64,000 nt of DNA from an uncultured Prevotellaceae bacterium (GTDB lineage Bacteria; Bacteroidota; Bacteroidia; Bacteroidales; Bacteroidaceae), in NCBI GenBank assembly GCA_900314655.1, contig OMWC01000028.1:1-64000 (forward strand), read 5' to 3'. The notes below the pieces were generated by a model. The model saw only the letters and a program-made list of their open reading frames with translations. It made no database searches and was not told the DNA's origin. A program made the translations under genes and the position numbers. Below, one piece after another: positions 6,645 through 14,873 of this stretch (within the stretch, counting starts at the first letter, position 1; every line of letters begins with the position of its first letter).

Positions 6645-6684
6645 ACCCACCCCGGCCCTCCCTGTTTAGGGAGGGAGTTGGGGG
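6645..6684. repeat. GC-rich palindromic repeat between the two acyltransferase genes
   Basis: ACCCACCCCGGCCCTCCC and GGGAGGGAGTTGGGGGTT face each other around TGTTTA. This fills the 53-bp gap between the genes. Confidence 0.7.
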
Positions 6685-7938
6685 TTATGATTTTGGTTTA
6701 GGGATAAATTGCAGAATCCATTTGAGTAGCATGGCCAAGGCCACAGACGAGAGGAGGTAGATGAATATTCCGCCGTAAATGTCGATGCGGCGGTAATGGC
6801 TGATGATGAGTTCACGGGCGATGGGGTGCATCACAAAGAGCATGGCTGAGATGCTGCCGAACCAGGAGCCCACCCCTAACCCTCCCGAAGGGAGGGAGAT
6901 GCAGAGACGAGACACCAGTTTAACCGTGGCAATGGCTCCCGTAACCACAGATACAGGTACGAACAGCCACGTCCAGAAACTCAGACTGCCGAAGAGAACG
7001 AAGAGGGCGGAAATGAGAACCCACCCTATGTCCCTGAGAAGAAACCCCCACCAACCTCCCCGAGGGGAGGCTTTCAGAAGCGGAATCAATCTCTCCCCCT
7101 CGGGGGAGTAGGAGGGGGGGCTAGAGTTGGAGAGGGGCTCCTCTCCTCTTGCAATCCAAATACCCATGCAGAAGGGTAGCAGGGCACCGATGAAGTTGTA
7201 GCGGATATAGTTGAGCCAGTCGGGACTGTCAACGAAACAGCATTCCAGGGCAACGGAGCCGATGGCCAGAGCTGCCAACAGCCAGTTGCTACGCCAGCGG
7301 TGAATCACTAATATATATAATATGTAGAGTTGGAGCATCAGCCCGAAATACCAATAGGGACCGGGCTTGATGATATGGTCGGGATCGAAATAGAAGAAAT
7401 TGATGGTCATCGTGAGTTGCGCAAGCACACGGTCCCACGAATATACCTGTGCACCGTCACTATGGCGGAGCAGATAGATGCCGATGAACACCAGATAGCC
7501 TATGACCATCAGGCGAAAAAGTTTGAGGAAATGGTATTTTACAAAGTGAAGAGTGAAGAGTGAAAGGCAACGGGTAGGCGAGCTCTGCTCGGGAATGGAG
7601 TGAAGAATCTCCCCTCCCTTTGGGAGGGGTTGGGGATGGGCTCCCCCTTTGGGCTTCGGCTGGGCTTCATATTTCTTTACCAATCCGTAGCCGCTGATGA
7701 AAAGGAAAATGGGCACGCCGTAGTGGCCCAGGAATGAAAAGAAATGGATAAACAGGTCGCTATCGAGCGAGAAAAGCTTGTCAAGAAACTGCATGGGGCG
7801 CGAAGGGTCGAACTTATACTCGTTCTCCTTCACGGCAAAGCCCAGAAAATGACAATAGTTATGCAGGATAATGCCGAGAATGGCAATGCCTCGCAATGCC
7901 GATGATTCCGTTCTGCTCAAAAATACCCCATTCTTCAT
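6685..7938 (-). CDS. Acyltransferase-3 family membrane O-acyltransferase (with three repeat inserts)
   Basis: 417 residues, multi-pass. The N-terminus has SSALRGIAILGIILHNYCHF (His of the active-site motif) and HYGVPIFLFISGYGLVKKY. Three in-frame repeat-derived blocks interrupt it: [15 protein letters not shown] and the following IPEQSSPTR segment (plus 7545-7660), SPPSYSPEGERLIPLLKASP (7018-7121) and SLPSGGLGVGS (6869-6897). Removing them leaves about 345 residues, near the family norm. Paralogue of the next gene downstream, probably acting on a surface polysaccharide or lipid; the substrate cannot be read from sequence. Confidence 0.8.
   Translation of the reverse strand: MKNGVFLSRTESSALRGIAILGIILHNYCHFLGFAVKENEYKFDPSRPMQFLDKLFSLDSDLFIHFFSFLGHYGVPIFLFISGYGLVKKYEAQPKPKGGAHPQPLPKGGEILHSIPEQSSPTRCLSLFTLHFVKYHFLKLFRLMVIGYLVFIGIYLLRHSDGAQVYSWDRVLAQLTMTINFFYFDPDHIIKPGPYWYFGLMLQLYILYILVIHRWRSNWLLAALAIGSVALECCFVDSPDWLNYIRYNFIGALLPFCMGIWIARGEEPLSNSSPPSYSPEGERLIPLLKASPRGGWWGFLLRDIGWVLISALFVLFGSLSFWTWLFVPVSVVTGAIATVKLVSRLCISLPSGGLGVGSWFGSISAMLFVMHPIARELIISHYRRIDIYGGIFIYLLSSVALAMLLKWILQFIPKPKS
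6869..6897. repeat. CCCTCCCGAAGGGAGGG-type palindrome inside acyltransferase gene
   Basis: CCCACCCCTAACCCTCCC then GAAGGGAGGGA, read in frame as LPSGGLGVG on the minus strand. Confidence 0.75.
7018..7121. repeat. Composite GC-rich palindromic repeat inside acyltransferase gene
   Basis: Starts ACCCACCCTATGTCCC, includes CCTCCCCGAGGGGAGG and CTCCCCCTCGGGGGAG separated by 20 bp, and ends GGAGGGGGGGC. The architecture matches the inserts at 5898 and 51277. Confidence 0.75.
7545..7660. repeat. Mosaic of three repeat families inside acyltransferase gene
   Basis: Order on the plus strand: GTGAAGA tandem units, then CGGGTAGGCGAGC with GCTCGGGAATGG, then CCCCTCCCTTTGGGAGGGG with TTGGGGATGGGC. The middle motif recurs inverted in the ispD insert near 51300. 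Confidence 0.7.
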
Positions 7939-8025
7939 TTTATAAACTTCGTTTATGAATTACGGCTGCATTCAGCATAGCTCAAGCAAGCTTGACTCTG
8001 CCTTCATTTGCACGAAATTTCTCCA

Positions 8026-8131
8026 TTTCTCATTCTCTCCATTTCTCATTTTCTCATTTTCTCATTTTCTCAATTTCTCATTTTCTCATTCTCTCAATTT
8101 CTCATTTTCTCAATTTCTCATTTTCTCATTC
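8026..8131. repeat. TTTCTCATT tandem repeat overlapping the sulfatase gene end
   Basis: About twelve units of CATTTCTC / CATTTTCTC / CAATTTCTC in a row. The sulfatase stop codon lies inside the array, so its last residues (EKMRN) are repeat-encoded. Shorter copies occur near 59390 and 60230. The 7939-8025 stretch before it has a TCAAGC/GCTTGA dyad and no gene. Confidence 0.8.
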
Positions 8132-9978
8132 GCCCCATTGATAACGGCATCATAGTCGGCCTCGTTCTTGATGATACGTTTGCGGGCGGCATCATACTTG
8201 ATGCTGAGCACATTGAGACTTTGGCGGTAGCTCTTGGTGTGGATACCGGCCAGATAGACGAGTGCATGGGGCAGCGCATCGGTCATGAACGGTTTGTGGA
8301 GTGCTTGTTCTACCTGCCACACCACATCGGGATGTGCTTCCTTGTAGGCGGGGGACATATAAATCCAGAAGGGAATCTCGTATTCGTATTTGGCCATGTG
8401 GGCATTGATGGCGGCCGAATGGTTGCGGCAGATGAAGTGTACGTCGTTGTCGTAAACCTGCTCACCATGGTCGGGCACATAGAGCACGATGGCTTCCTGC
8501 TGCTCAAAACGGCGGATGATCTGATCTACGATAGAGTCGTTGTAGAGCAGGGAATTATCGTAGTAGGCCAGTCGCTGACGCTCCTTGGGATTGAGTTTCG
8601 GGCGGTCGTAGTCGTTACCCGTCCAGCGCATCTTCGATTTCGGGCAACGGGTGCGGTAATCTACATGCTGTCCTTTCAGGTGAAAGATGATGAGGTTGTG
8701 GTCGGTGTTCTCGTTCTTCAGCCGGTCGTAATCGCTGAGCAGTCCTTCGTCGAAGTAACTCAGTTTCGTATTGCGGGTGTCGAACATCGCCTTTGACAAT
8801 TCAGGATTGTTGAGGAAGAATCCGCCGGAGAAGTCATAGACAGCCTCTTTTGCCTGCGGCAGGAACTGGTTGGTGAGGAAGGTGACGTGGTAGCCAGCCT
8901 TGCGGAAAACTTCAGGGAATAGGGGATAATCGCTCCATTCGCCGCTGTCGCCCACGCAATAGAGTGAGAACAGATGCTTGAAGACGAAGCTGGTCAGGTT
9001 CCAAGGGGATATGACATTGGTGAACGGATAGATTTCGCGGTTCTTGGCACGCGCCAACTGCCGTGGCGTGGTGGGCTTGTCGTAACCATAGAGTTGGGCA
9101 TGACTCTTGTTATAGCTCTCGCCGATGATGAGCACGATGTTGGGACTCTTGAATGAACAGGAGTCAACGTCCACATGGTCTTCGCGCTCGATGATGGTGC
9201 CTACCTGTGTGGAGGTGAGGCGGTTGGCATAGATGGAGAAAGCCAGGCGATAGAGTGGCTGATAAAGCGTGGCCTGGTCGGGGCGGGTCAGTTCGTGTTC
9301 TACATCGCCGATACGGTCGTATGACACCAGACGGGCCATGGCCTGCTTGTTGGGCCATGTGAGATAACCGCAATAGCACACCAGCGCGAGAGTGGCTATG
9401 CCCATCACGATCTTGACAACGGCCTGGGCGCCGGGCGCGAGCTGTGGACCCATCGGGCGTTTGTATTCGCGGTAACGGTAGGAATGCTTGGGCTTGGTCT
9501 TCAGATACCAGAAGATGCTCCATAGGATATGCACGAGCATCAAGAGCAGAATCCATCCCGTGGCTCCGGTAATGATGTTGGGCGAGAAGAAAGTAGAGAT
9601 GAACTCAGTGGCTTCCTGAGAATTGGTCTCGCCGACCAGCAGCAGCATCGTGGGAGTGAGCGTGGAACCGAACTCCGAAAAACAGAACACGTCAGCCAAT
9701 GCCACGCCATAGGCGATGACATAGAACAGCCGCTTCACCCATTTGCGCAAGGTCTCGGGCAGCAAGGCCAGTACCACGCAAATCAGATAGAGGTCGAAGA
9801 ACAGTTCCGGCCAAGCCAGTTTGTAGGCATGAGCTCCAGGATGGTTGGGCACCGTGACATAGGTACAGATGATTCCCAACACGAACATAAAGATAAAGAA
9901 GGCCGTGTTTTTCCGAATGGGTTCGAAAAACAGTCCTAAAATACTTACCACGATGTTGTCTTTTCGCTTTCTCATCAC
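8110..9978 (-). CDS. Phosphoethanolamine transferase-like inner-membrane sulfatase
   Basis: 622 residues: five hydrophobic segments in the first 210 residues, then a periplasmic sulfatase-fold domain. It shows NIVLIIGESYNKSHAQLYGY (nucleophile region), KPTTPRQLAR, VIFHLKGQHVDYRTR-like text (actually IFHLKGQHVDY), VLYVPDHGEQVYDN (metal-binding D-H) and RNHSAAINAHM. These are the motifs of EptA/CptA-type enzymes that move phosphoethanolamine onto lipid A or a core glycan. The C-terminal tail runs into a TTTCTC microsatellite, so the final residues are probably unstructured. It lies 82 bp downstream of nadD on the same strand. The exact acceptor is not deducible. Confidence 0.82.
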   Translation of the reverse strand: MMRKRKDNIVVSILGLFFEPIRKNTAFFIFMFVLGIICTYVTVPNHPGAHAYKLAWPELFFDLYLICVVLALLPETLRKWVKRLFYVIAYGVALADVFCFSEFGSTLTPTMLLLVGETNSQEATEFISTFFSPNIITGATGWILLLMLVHILWSIFWYLKTKPKHSYRYREYKRPMGPQLAPGAQAVVKIVMGIATLALVCYCGYLTWPNKQAMARLVSYDRIGDVEHELTRPDQATLYQPLYRLAFSIYANRLTSTQVGTIIEREDHVDVDSCSFKSPNIVLIIGESYNKSHAQLYGYDKPTTPRQLARAKNREIYPFTNVISPWNLTSFVFKHLFSLYCVGDSGEWSDYPLFPEVFRKAGYHVTFLTNQFLPQAKEAVYDFSGGFFLNNPELSKAMFDTRNTKLSYFDEGLLSDYDRLKNENTDHNLIIFHLKGQHVDYRTRCPKSKMRWTGNDYDRPKLNPKERQRLAYYDNSLLYNDSIVDQIIRRFEQQEAIVLYVPDHGEQVYDNDVHFICRNHSAAINAHMAKYEYEIPFWIYMSPAYKEAHPDVVWQVEQALHKPFMTDALPHALVYLAGIHTKSYRQSLNVLSIKYDAARKRIIKNEADYDAVINGANEKMRN

Positions 9979-10060
9979 TTAGATAGATTTCGCTTGCGAA
10001 ATTACGGATTATTTTCGAAACGGCCAAACGTGTGGCCTAAAACTTTACAAATTGGAGGGA

Positions 10061-10672
10061 TTATCGGTAGAGATGCTCTTGTTCCAAGACCATGGCCACG
10101 CCGGTGGGTACCAGTCCGCGAACGCTTTTCCCGGCTTGGATTCTTTGCCTTATCTGCGTGCTGCTGATATTGATGAGAGGTGTTTTCACGATCTTGATAT
10201 TTGGAACAGGTGTCGGATGTTGGGTGTTAGGTGTTGGTGGATACTCGTAACCTGTAACCTTAATCTCAGACCCCTCTCTCGGATAGACTACGATGGGATA
10301 GCGCTGCAGGATGTCTTCGTAGCGGTACCACTTGTCGAAAGCTGCCCAGTTGTCGCCGCCAATCAGTATCGTGAACTGATCGTCGGTGTATGCTTCTTGC
10401 AAGGCCTGCAGCGTGTTCCAGGTATAGGAGGGCTTGGGCAGGTTGAATTCGAAATCGCAGGCTTTCAGGTGCGGCTCATCCTTGAGGGCGATTTGCACGA
10501 GGCGGAAGCGTTTGTCGTCATCGAGCAGTTGCTGGTTCTGCTTGAAGGGATTCTGCGGTGAAACCATAAACCACACTTCATCGAGGCCTGCTTCCTGAAG
10601 CAGGGCCTTGGCCAAACGGACATGCCCGTTGTGAATGGGGTTGAAGGAACCGCCGAAGAGGCCTATGTTCAT
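10061..10672 (-). CDS. nadD: Nicotinate-nucleotide adenylyltransferase
   Basis: 203 residues. Nucleotidyltransferase motif GLFGGSFNPIHNGHVRLAKA at the N-terminus (HxGH) and the C-terminal ISSTQIRQRIQAGKSVRGLV are diagnostic of NadD, which makes nicotinate adenine dinucleotide in NAD synthesis. Residues about 143-157 (YEYPPTPNTQHPTPV) are encoded by a GGTGTTGGGTGTT repeat and look like an insert in a surface loop before the ISSTXIR motif. It sits 19 bp after gmk in the yicC-gmk-nadD run. Confidence 0.93.
   Translation of the reverse strand: MNIGLFGGSFNPIHNGHVRLAKALLQEAGLDEVWFMVSPQNPFKQNQQLLDDDKRFRLVQIALKDEPHLKACDFEFNLPKPSYTWNTLQALQEAYTDDQFTILIGGDNWAAFDKWYRYEDILQRYPIVVYPREGSEIKVTGYEYPPTPNTQHPTPVPNIKIVKTPLINISSTQIRQRIQAGKSVRGLVPTGVAMVLEQEHLYR
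10208..10240. repeat. GGTGTTGGGTGTT repeat inside nadD
   Basis: Units GGTGTCGGATGTTGGGTGTT and AGGTGTTGGTGG, read on the minus strand as PPTPNTQHPTP. A second copy fills the nadD-gmk gap (10672-10692), a third lies in hlyD near 41390 and a short one near 58711. Confidence 0.75.
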
Positions 10673-10691
10673 GGGTGGTGGGTGTTGGTGG

Positions 10692-11264
10692 TTAGTTCAG
10701 GAAGTCCTCTACCAGCCTCAATGCTTCGGCTTCGGCTGTGGCCAAGTCGTCGTTGACAACGATATGGTCGAACTTCGGGGCAAAGGTCATTTCGTATTCG
10801 GCCTTGGCCAGACGCTGTTCGATGACTTCGGGGGCATCTGTTCCGCGACCTTCCAGCCTACGGCGCAGTTCTTCAATCGATGGCGGTTGGATAAAAAGGC
10901 TCATGGCTCTCTTGCCGTAGTGCTTCTTGATGTTCACGCCACCTTTCACATCCACGTCAAACACGACGTTCAGTCCCTGGGCAGTCTTTTCCTCGACCTG
11001 TGACTTCAGCGTGCCGTAGAAGCGGTTCTCGTAAACCTCTTCATATTCAAGAAACTCATCCTTTGCAATCTTCTCGCGGAATTCCTCGGCGGTGATGAAG
11101 TAATATTCCACGCCGTTCTGCTCTGTGCCACGTGGGGGGCGGCTGGTGCAAGAAATGCTGAAGGTCAGCTTCAGTTCCGGATGCTCTTTCATCAACCAGT
11201 TCACAATCGTTGACTTGCCGCTGCCGCTCGGGGCTGAGATAATAAGAAGTTTCCCCTTTTTCAT
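10692..11264 (-). CDS. gmk: Guanylate kinase
   Basis: 190 residues, normal length. P-loop SAPSGSGKST at residues 9-18, GMP-binding SCTSRPPRGTEQNGVEYYF, and the lid region RRRLEGRGTDAPEVIEQRL. Phosphorylates GMP to GDP. Its ATG (11262-11264) shares one base with the yicC stop, so the two are translationally coupled. nadD follows at 19 bp. Confidence 0.95.
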   Translation of the reverse strand: MKKGKLLIISAPSGSGKSTIVNWLMKEHPELKLTFSISCTSRPPRGTEQNGVEYYFITAEEFREKIAKDEFLEYEEVYENRFYGTLKSQVEEKTAQGLNVVFDVDVKGGVNIKKHYGKRAMSLFIQPPSIEELRRRLEGRGTDAPEVIEQRLAKAEYEMTFAPKFDHIVVNDDLATAEAEALRLVEDFLN

Positions 11265-12139
11265 TATAGTGCGTTTAAGACTTGTTCCTTAATCTGTTCC
11301 AGTTCGTCCTTCATCTTTACGACGATCTTCTGCATCTCGGCATGGTTGCTCTTCGAACCGGTGGTGTTGATCTCGCGTCCCATTTCCTGGGCGATGAAAC
11401 CGAGCTTCTTGCCCTGTCCGGCTTCCTCTTCCATGGTCTCACGGAAGTATTTCAGGTGGTTGCTGAGACGCTGCTTCTCCTCGCTGATGTCGAGTTTCTC
11501 AATGTAGTAGATGAGTTCCTGCTCCAGCCGGTTTTTGTCGTATTCCACCTCGGGAATGCTCTTGAGACCCTCGATGATACGGTTGCGGATCTTTTCCACA
11601 CGGCTTTGCTCATAAGGCTCGATGCTGGCCAGGAGTGCTCCGATGTTGTCAATCTTCTCCGTGAACTTTTTCTGAAGGGCGGCACCTTCCTGAATGCGGA
11701 AGTCCACAATGGCCGTGAGAGCCTGTTCGATGGCCTGGCGCACCACGGCCCATTCCTCGTCGGTGAGTACTTCCACGTCGGTCTTCGTCATCACGTCAGG
11801 CATACGCATCAGGCTGGCAAACCAGTCGCTGGGCTCGGGAATGCCATATTCTTTCGCCAGGTTCTGCATCTGTGAGAAGTAGTTGCCTACCAAAGCCTTG
11901 TTGATGGGGGTGGCATCCACGCCTTCTTCCTTTTCAATCCAGATGCTGAAGTCCACCTTTCCCCGAATCAGGGCCTGTGCCACCATTTGTCGCATCTCCA
12001 TTTCCTTCTCGCGGTAGAGTGGGGCGATGCGGGCATTGAGGTCCAGGGCCTTTGAATTAAGTGACTTGATTTCAACGTTAATCTTCTTGTCTTTGTAGGC
12101 TACCACGGCTTTGCCGTAACCTGTCATGGATTGTATCAT
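11264..12139 (-). CDS. yicC: YicC-family endoribonuclease-like protein
   Basis: 291 residues from ATG 12139, which gives the family's canonical start MIQSMTGYGKAVV; a longer frame to 12178 exists but would run into the promoter. C-terminal signature: EEKQRLSNHLKYFRETM, GKKLGFIAQEMGREINTTGS, KSNHAEMQKIVVKMKDELEQ. YicC proteins are stress-related RNases in E. coli; in Bacteroidota the gene usually precedes gmk as here. It is divergent from tsaB. Confidence 0.9.
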   Translation of the reverse strand: MIQSMTGYGKAVVAYKDKKINVEIKSLNSKALDLNARIAPLYREKEMEMRQMVAQALIRGKVDFSIWIEKEEGVDATPINKALVGNYFSQMQNLAKEYGIPEPSDWFASLMRMPDVMTKTDVEVLTDEEWAVVRQAIEQALTAIVDFRIQEGAALQKKFTEKIDNIGALLASIEPYEQSRVEKIRNRIIEGLKSIPEVEYDKNRLEQELIYYIEKLDISEEKQRLSNHLKYFRETMEEEAGQGKKLGFIAQEMGREINTTGSKSNHAEMQKIVVKMKDELEQIKEQVLNAL

Positions 12140-12163
12140 ACTATTGAAATGCGTTAAATTTTC

Positions 12164-12203
12164 TGCAAAATTACGCATTTTCCATCAAAAAGTAGTAAAT
12201 TTG
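12164..12203. promoter_or_regulatory. Divergent promoters of yicC and tsaB
   Basis: Minus-strand -7 box TAATTTTG (12171-12164) lies 24 bp before the yicC ATG. Plus-strand -7 box TAAATTTG (12196-12203) lies 28 bp before the tsaB ATG. The 91-bp gap holds both, so they may interfere with each other. Confidence 0.65.
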
Positions 12204-12230
12204 CAGAATTATTTTGAATATAAAGAATTT

Positions 12231-12923
12231 ATGTCTTGTATTTTAAGCATAGAAACGAGCACCGACGTGTGTAGTGTTGCTGTCTCTGAAGACTCGCAGA
12301 CGATCTTCAGCCAGGAGGATCATTCCGGTCCCAATCACTCGGTGACACTTGGTGTCTTCGTTGATGAAGCGCTCTCGTTTATTGACAGTCATGCCATTCC
12401 GCTCGATGCAGTTGCCGTCAGTTGCGGTCCCGGCTCCTATACGGGTCTGCGTATCGGCGTCTCGATGGCAAAGGGTATCTGCTATGGGCTCAATATTCCG
12501 TTGCTCAGCGTGCCTACCTTGGAACTGCTGGCAGTTCCTGTGCTTTTGCGCGAGATGGTGAAGGAAGAGGACGCCCTGCTTTGCCCGATGCTTGATGCCC
12601 GGCGAATGGAGGTCTATGCCGGCATCTATACCCGTGCGCTGAAACCGGTTCGCCCCGTGCAGGCCGACGTGGTGGACGGAGAAACATACCGTCAGTTCCT
12701 GGATGAGCATCCTGTCTATTTCTTCGGGAACGGCGCAGCCAAGTGCAAGGATGTCATTAGCCACCCCAATGCCCGCTTCATTGAGGACATAGAGCCGCTG
12801 GCCAAGTATATGCAACCTCTGGCCGAACGCCGATATGTGGAGCAGCGATATGAGGACACGGCCTATTTCGTGCCTTTCTATCTGAAGGACTTTGTGGCCA
12901 AGATGCCTAAGAAACTGTTGTAA
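12231..12923 (+). CDS. tsaB: tRNA t6A biosynthesis protein TsaB
   Basis: 230 residues from ATG 12231 (ILSIETSTDVCSVAVSEDSQ). It has the ASKHA-fold motif AVSCGPGSYTGLRIGVSMAK and ends KMPKKLL. TsaB is the scaffold partner of TsaD in making threonylcarbamoyl-adenosine on ANN-decoding tRNAs. An upstream in-frame ATG at 12126 would cross the divergent promoter and is rejected. The length is the Bacteroidota norm. Confidence 0.93.
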   Translation: MSCILSIETSTDVCSVAVSEDSQTIFSQEDHSGPNHSVTLGVFVDEALSFIDSHAIPLDAVAVSCGPGSYTGLRIGVSMAKGICYGLNIPLLSVPTLELLAVPVLLREMVKEEDALLCPMLDARRMEVYAGIYTRALKPVRPVQADVVDGETYRQFLDEHPVYFFGNGAAKCKDVISHPNARFIEDIEPLAKYMQPLAERRYVEQRYEDTAYFVPFYLKDFVAKMPKKLL

Positions 12924-12960
12924 GAACAGGATTTTGAAATTGAAATCAGTAATAAGAGAT

Positions 12961-13563
12961 ATGAATATCGAAGGATTAGACTACAACACCCAGCGGGAGC
13001 AGTTGATACTGCCCGAATACGGTAGGGAAGTGCAGAATATGGTCGATTATGCCCTGAGCCTTCCCGACAAGGAAGAACGCCAGAGATGTGCGGAGTCGAT
13101 AATCGTCATCATGGACCGTATGTTCCCTCAGAACCATGAGAATCCCGACTATAAGCAGAAACTCTGGGACCATCTGGCCATCATGAGCAACTTCCAGCTC
13201 GACATCGATTGGCCCTATGATATTTCCGGGGCTGCCAAGATAGCTACCAAGCCGGAACCTCTAGATTATCCGATGACGCAGATTCCTGTTCGCCATTATG
13301 GTAAGATGCTGTTTGATGTATTCGAGCACTTGAAGACTATGCCTGCCGGTGAGGAACGCGACGAACTGGTGCGCCAGACGGCCAACCAGATGAAGCGTGA
13401 CCTCTATCAGTGGAGCCACGGCTCGGCTGACGATGAAAAGATTGCCAGCGACCTGGCCCGTTTTACCGACGGACGTATTCAGCTGGATCTTGATACCTTC
13501 ACATTCGAAAAGTTGGATATGAGCCAGATGCAGCAGCAGACTGGTAAAAAGAAGCGTCGCTAA
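12961..13563 (+). CDS. DUF4290 family protein
   Basis: 200 residues from ATG 12961: MNIEGLDYNTQREQLILPEY, GREVQNMVDYALSLPDKEER, then DRMFPQNHENPDYKQKLWDH. This is the conserved Bacteroidota-specific DUF4290 family, of unknown function, typically encoded just upstream of murA as here. It is acidic and helical with no export signal. The stop overlaps the murA ATG (TAATG). Confidence 0.9.
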   Translation: MNIEGLDYNTQREQLILPEYGREVQNMVDYALSLPDKEERQRCAESIIVIMDRMFPQNHENPDYKQKLWDHLAIMSNFQLDIDWPYDISGAAKIATKPEPLDYPMTQIPVRHYGKMLFDVFEHLKTMPAGEERDELVRQTANQMKRDLYQWSHGSADDEKIASDLARFTDGRIQLDLDTFTFEKLDMSQMQQQTGKKKRR

Positions 13564-14873
13564 TGCAGTCATTTATCATTGAAGGCGGTCATCCGCTGAG
13601 TGGCACCATCATCCCACAGGGAGCTAAGAACGAGGCGTTGCAGGTTATCTGTGCCACCTTGTTGAGCAGCGACCCTGTCATCATCCGCAATATTCCTGAT
13701 ATCCTGGACGTGAACAACCTCATCCAGTTGCTGCAGGATATCAAGGTGAAGGTGACCCGTCTTTCCCGCAATGATTATCAGTTCCAGGCCGACGGTGTTG
13801 ACCTGGCCTATCTGGAAAGTGATGAGTTCGTGCGTAAGTGTGCGGCTCTTCGCGGTTCGGTGCTGATGATTGGCCCGTTGCTCTCACGTTACGGCAAGGC
13901 CGTGGTGGCAGAGCCCGGTGGCGATAAGATTGGCCGCCGCCGTCTGGACACTCATTTCCTCGGGTTTAAGTATCTGGGTGCAAAGTTTGATTTCAATGCA
14001 GAGCGCAATGTCTATGAGATAAAGGCTCCCCGCCTGAAGGGCACTTATATGCTGTTGGATGAGGCTTCGGTGACAGGTACGGCAAACATCATTATGGCAG
14101 CTGTCCTTGCCAAGGGTACTACCACGATTTACAATGCGGCTTGCGAGCCTTACATTCAGCAACTATGCCATCTGCTCAATCGGATGGGCGCGCAGATTTC
14201 GGGCATAGGCTCCAACCTGCTTACCATTGTGGGCGTGGACAAACTTCACGGTGCCGAGCATCGCATCCTCCCTGATATGATTGAGGTGGGTTCGTTTATC
14301 GGTATGGCAGCCATGGTGGGCGACGGTATCCGTATCAAGGATGTCTCGCTGAAGGACCTGGGCATCATTCCCGATGCCTTCCGCCGACTGGGTGTGAAAA
14401 TCAAGGTGGAAGGTGATGACCTCGTGATACCACGCCAGCCCCATTACGTCATCGACTCCTTTATCGATGGCAGCATCATGACATTGGCTGATGCTCCTTG
14501 GCCGGGACTCACGCCTGACTTGCTTTCTGTGTTGCTGGTGGTTGCCACACAGGCCCGCGGTTCGGTACTTTTCCATCAGAAAATGTTCGAAAGCCGCTTG
14601 TTCTTCGTGGACAAACTGATCGACATGGGCGCCCAGATCATCTTGTGCGATCCTCATCGTGCGGTGGTGGTGGGGCATGACCATAAAAAGGTCTTGCGCG
14701 CAGGACGTATGACCAGCCCCGACATTCGTGCGGGTATAGCTTTGCTTATCGCAGCCCTGAGTGCCAAAGGCACCAGCCGTATTGACAATATTGCCCAGAT
14801 TGACCGCGGCTATGAGGATATCGAAGCCCGTCTCAATGCCTTAGGCGCAAAAATAACCAGAGTGGAATCGTGA
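13563..14873 (+). CDS. murA: UDP-GlcNAc 1-carboxyvinyltransferase (MurA) with Asp at the fosfomycin-Cys position
   Basis: 436 residues, full length. First committed step of peptidoglycan synthesis, adding enolpyruvate from PEP to UDP-GlcNAc. Motifs: GAKNEALQVICATLLS near the N-terminus, RGSVLMIGPLLSRYGKA, EPGGDKIGRRRLDTHF, DMIEVGSFIGMAAM, AGRMTSPDIRAGIALLIAAL. The catalytic-loop residue equivalent to E. coli Cys115 (PGGCxIG) is Asp121 (PGGDKIG). Asp here is known in other bacteria to retain activity and remove the fosfomycin target thiol. Translationally coupled at both ends. Confidence 0.96.
   Translation: MQSFIIEGGHPLSGTIIPQGAKNEALQVICATLLSSDPVIIRNIPDILDVNNLIQLLQDIKVKVTRLSRNDYQFQADGVDLAYLESDEFVRKCAALRGSVLMIGPLLSRYGKAVVAEPGGDKIGRRRLDTHFLGFKYLGAKFDFNAERNVYEIKAPRLKGTYMLLDEASVTGTANIIMAAVLAKGTTTIYNAACEPYIQQLCHLLNRMGAQISGIGSNLLTIVGVDKLHGAEHRILPDMIEVGSFIGMAAMVGDGIRIKDVSLKDLGIIPDAFRRLGVKIKVEGDDLVIPRQPHYVIDSFIDGSIMTLADAPWPGLTPDLLSVLLVVATQARGSVLFHQKMFESRLFFVDKLIDMGAQIILCDPHRAVVVGHDHKKVLRAGRMTSPDIRAGIALLIAALSAKGTSRIDNIAQIDRGYEDIEARLNALGAKITRVES

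Noticed and set aside
9164..9556. 130-codon minus frame inside the sulfatase gene
   Set aside because: Alternative frame of the same strand with Arg/His/Pro-rich composition; no support.
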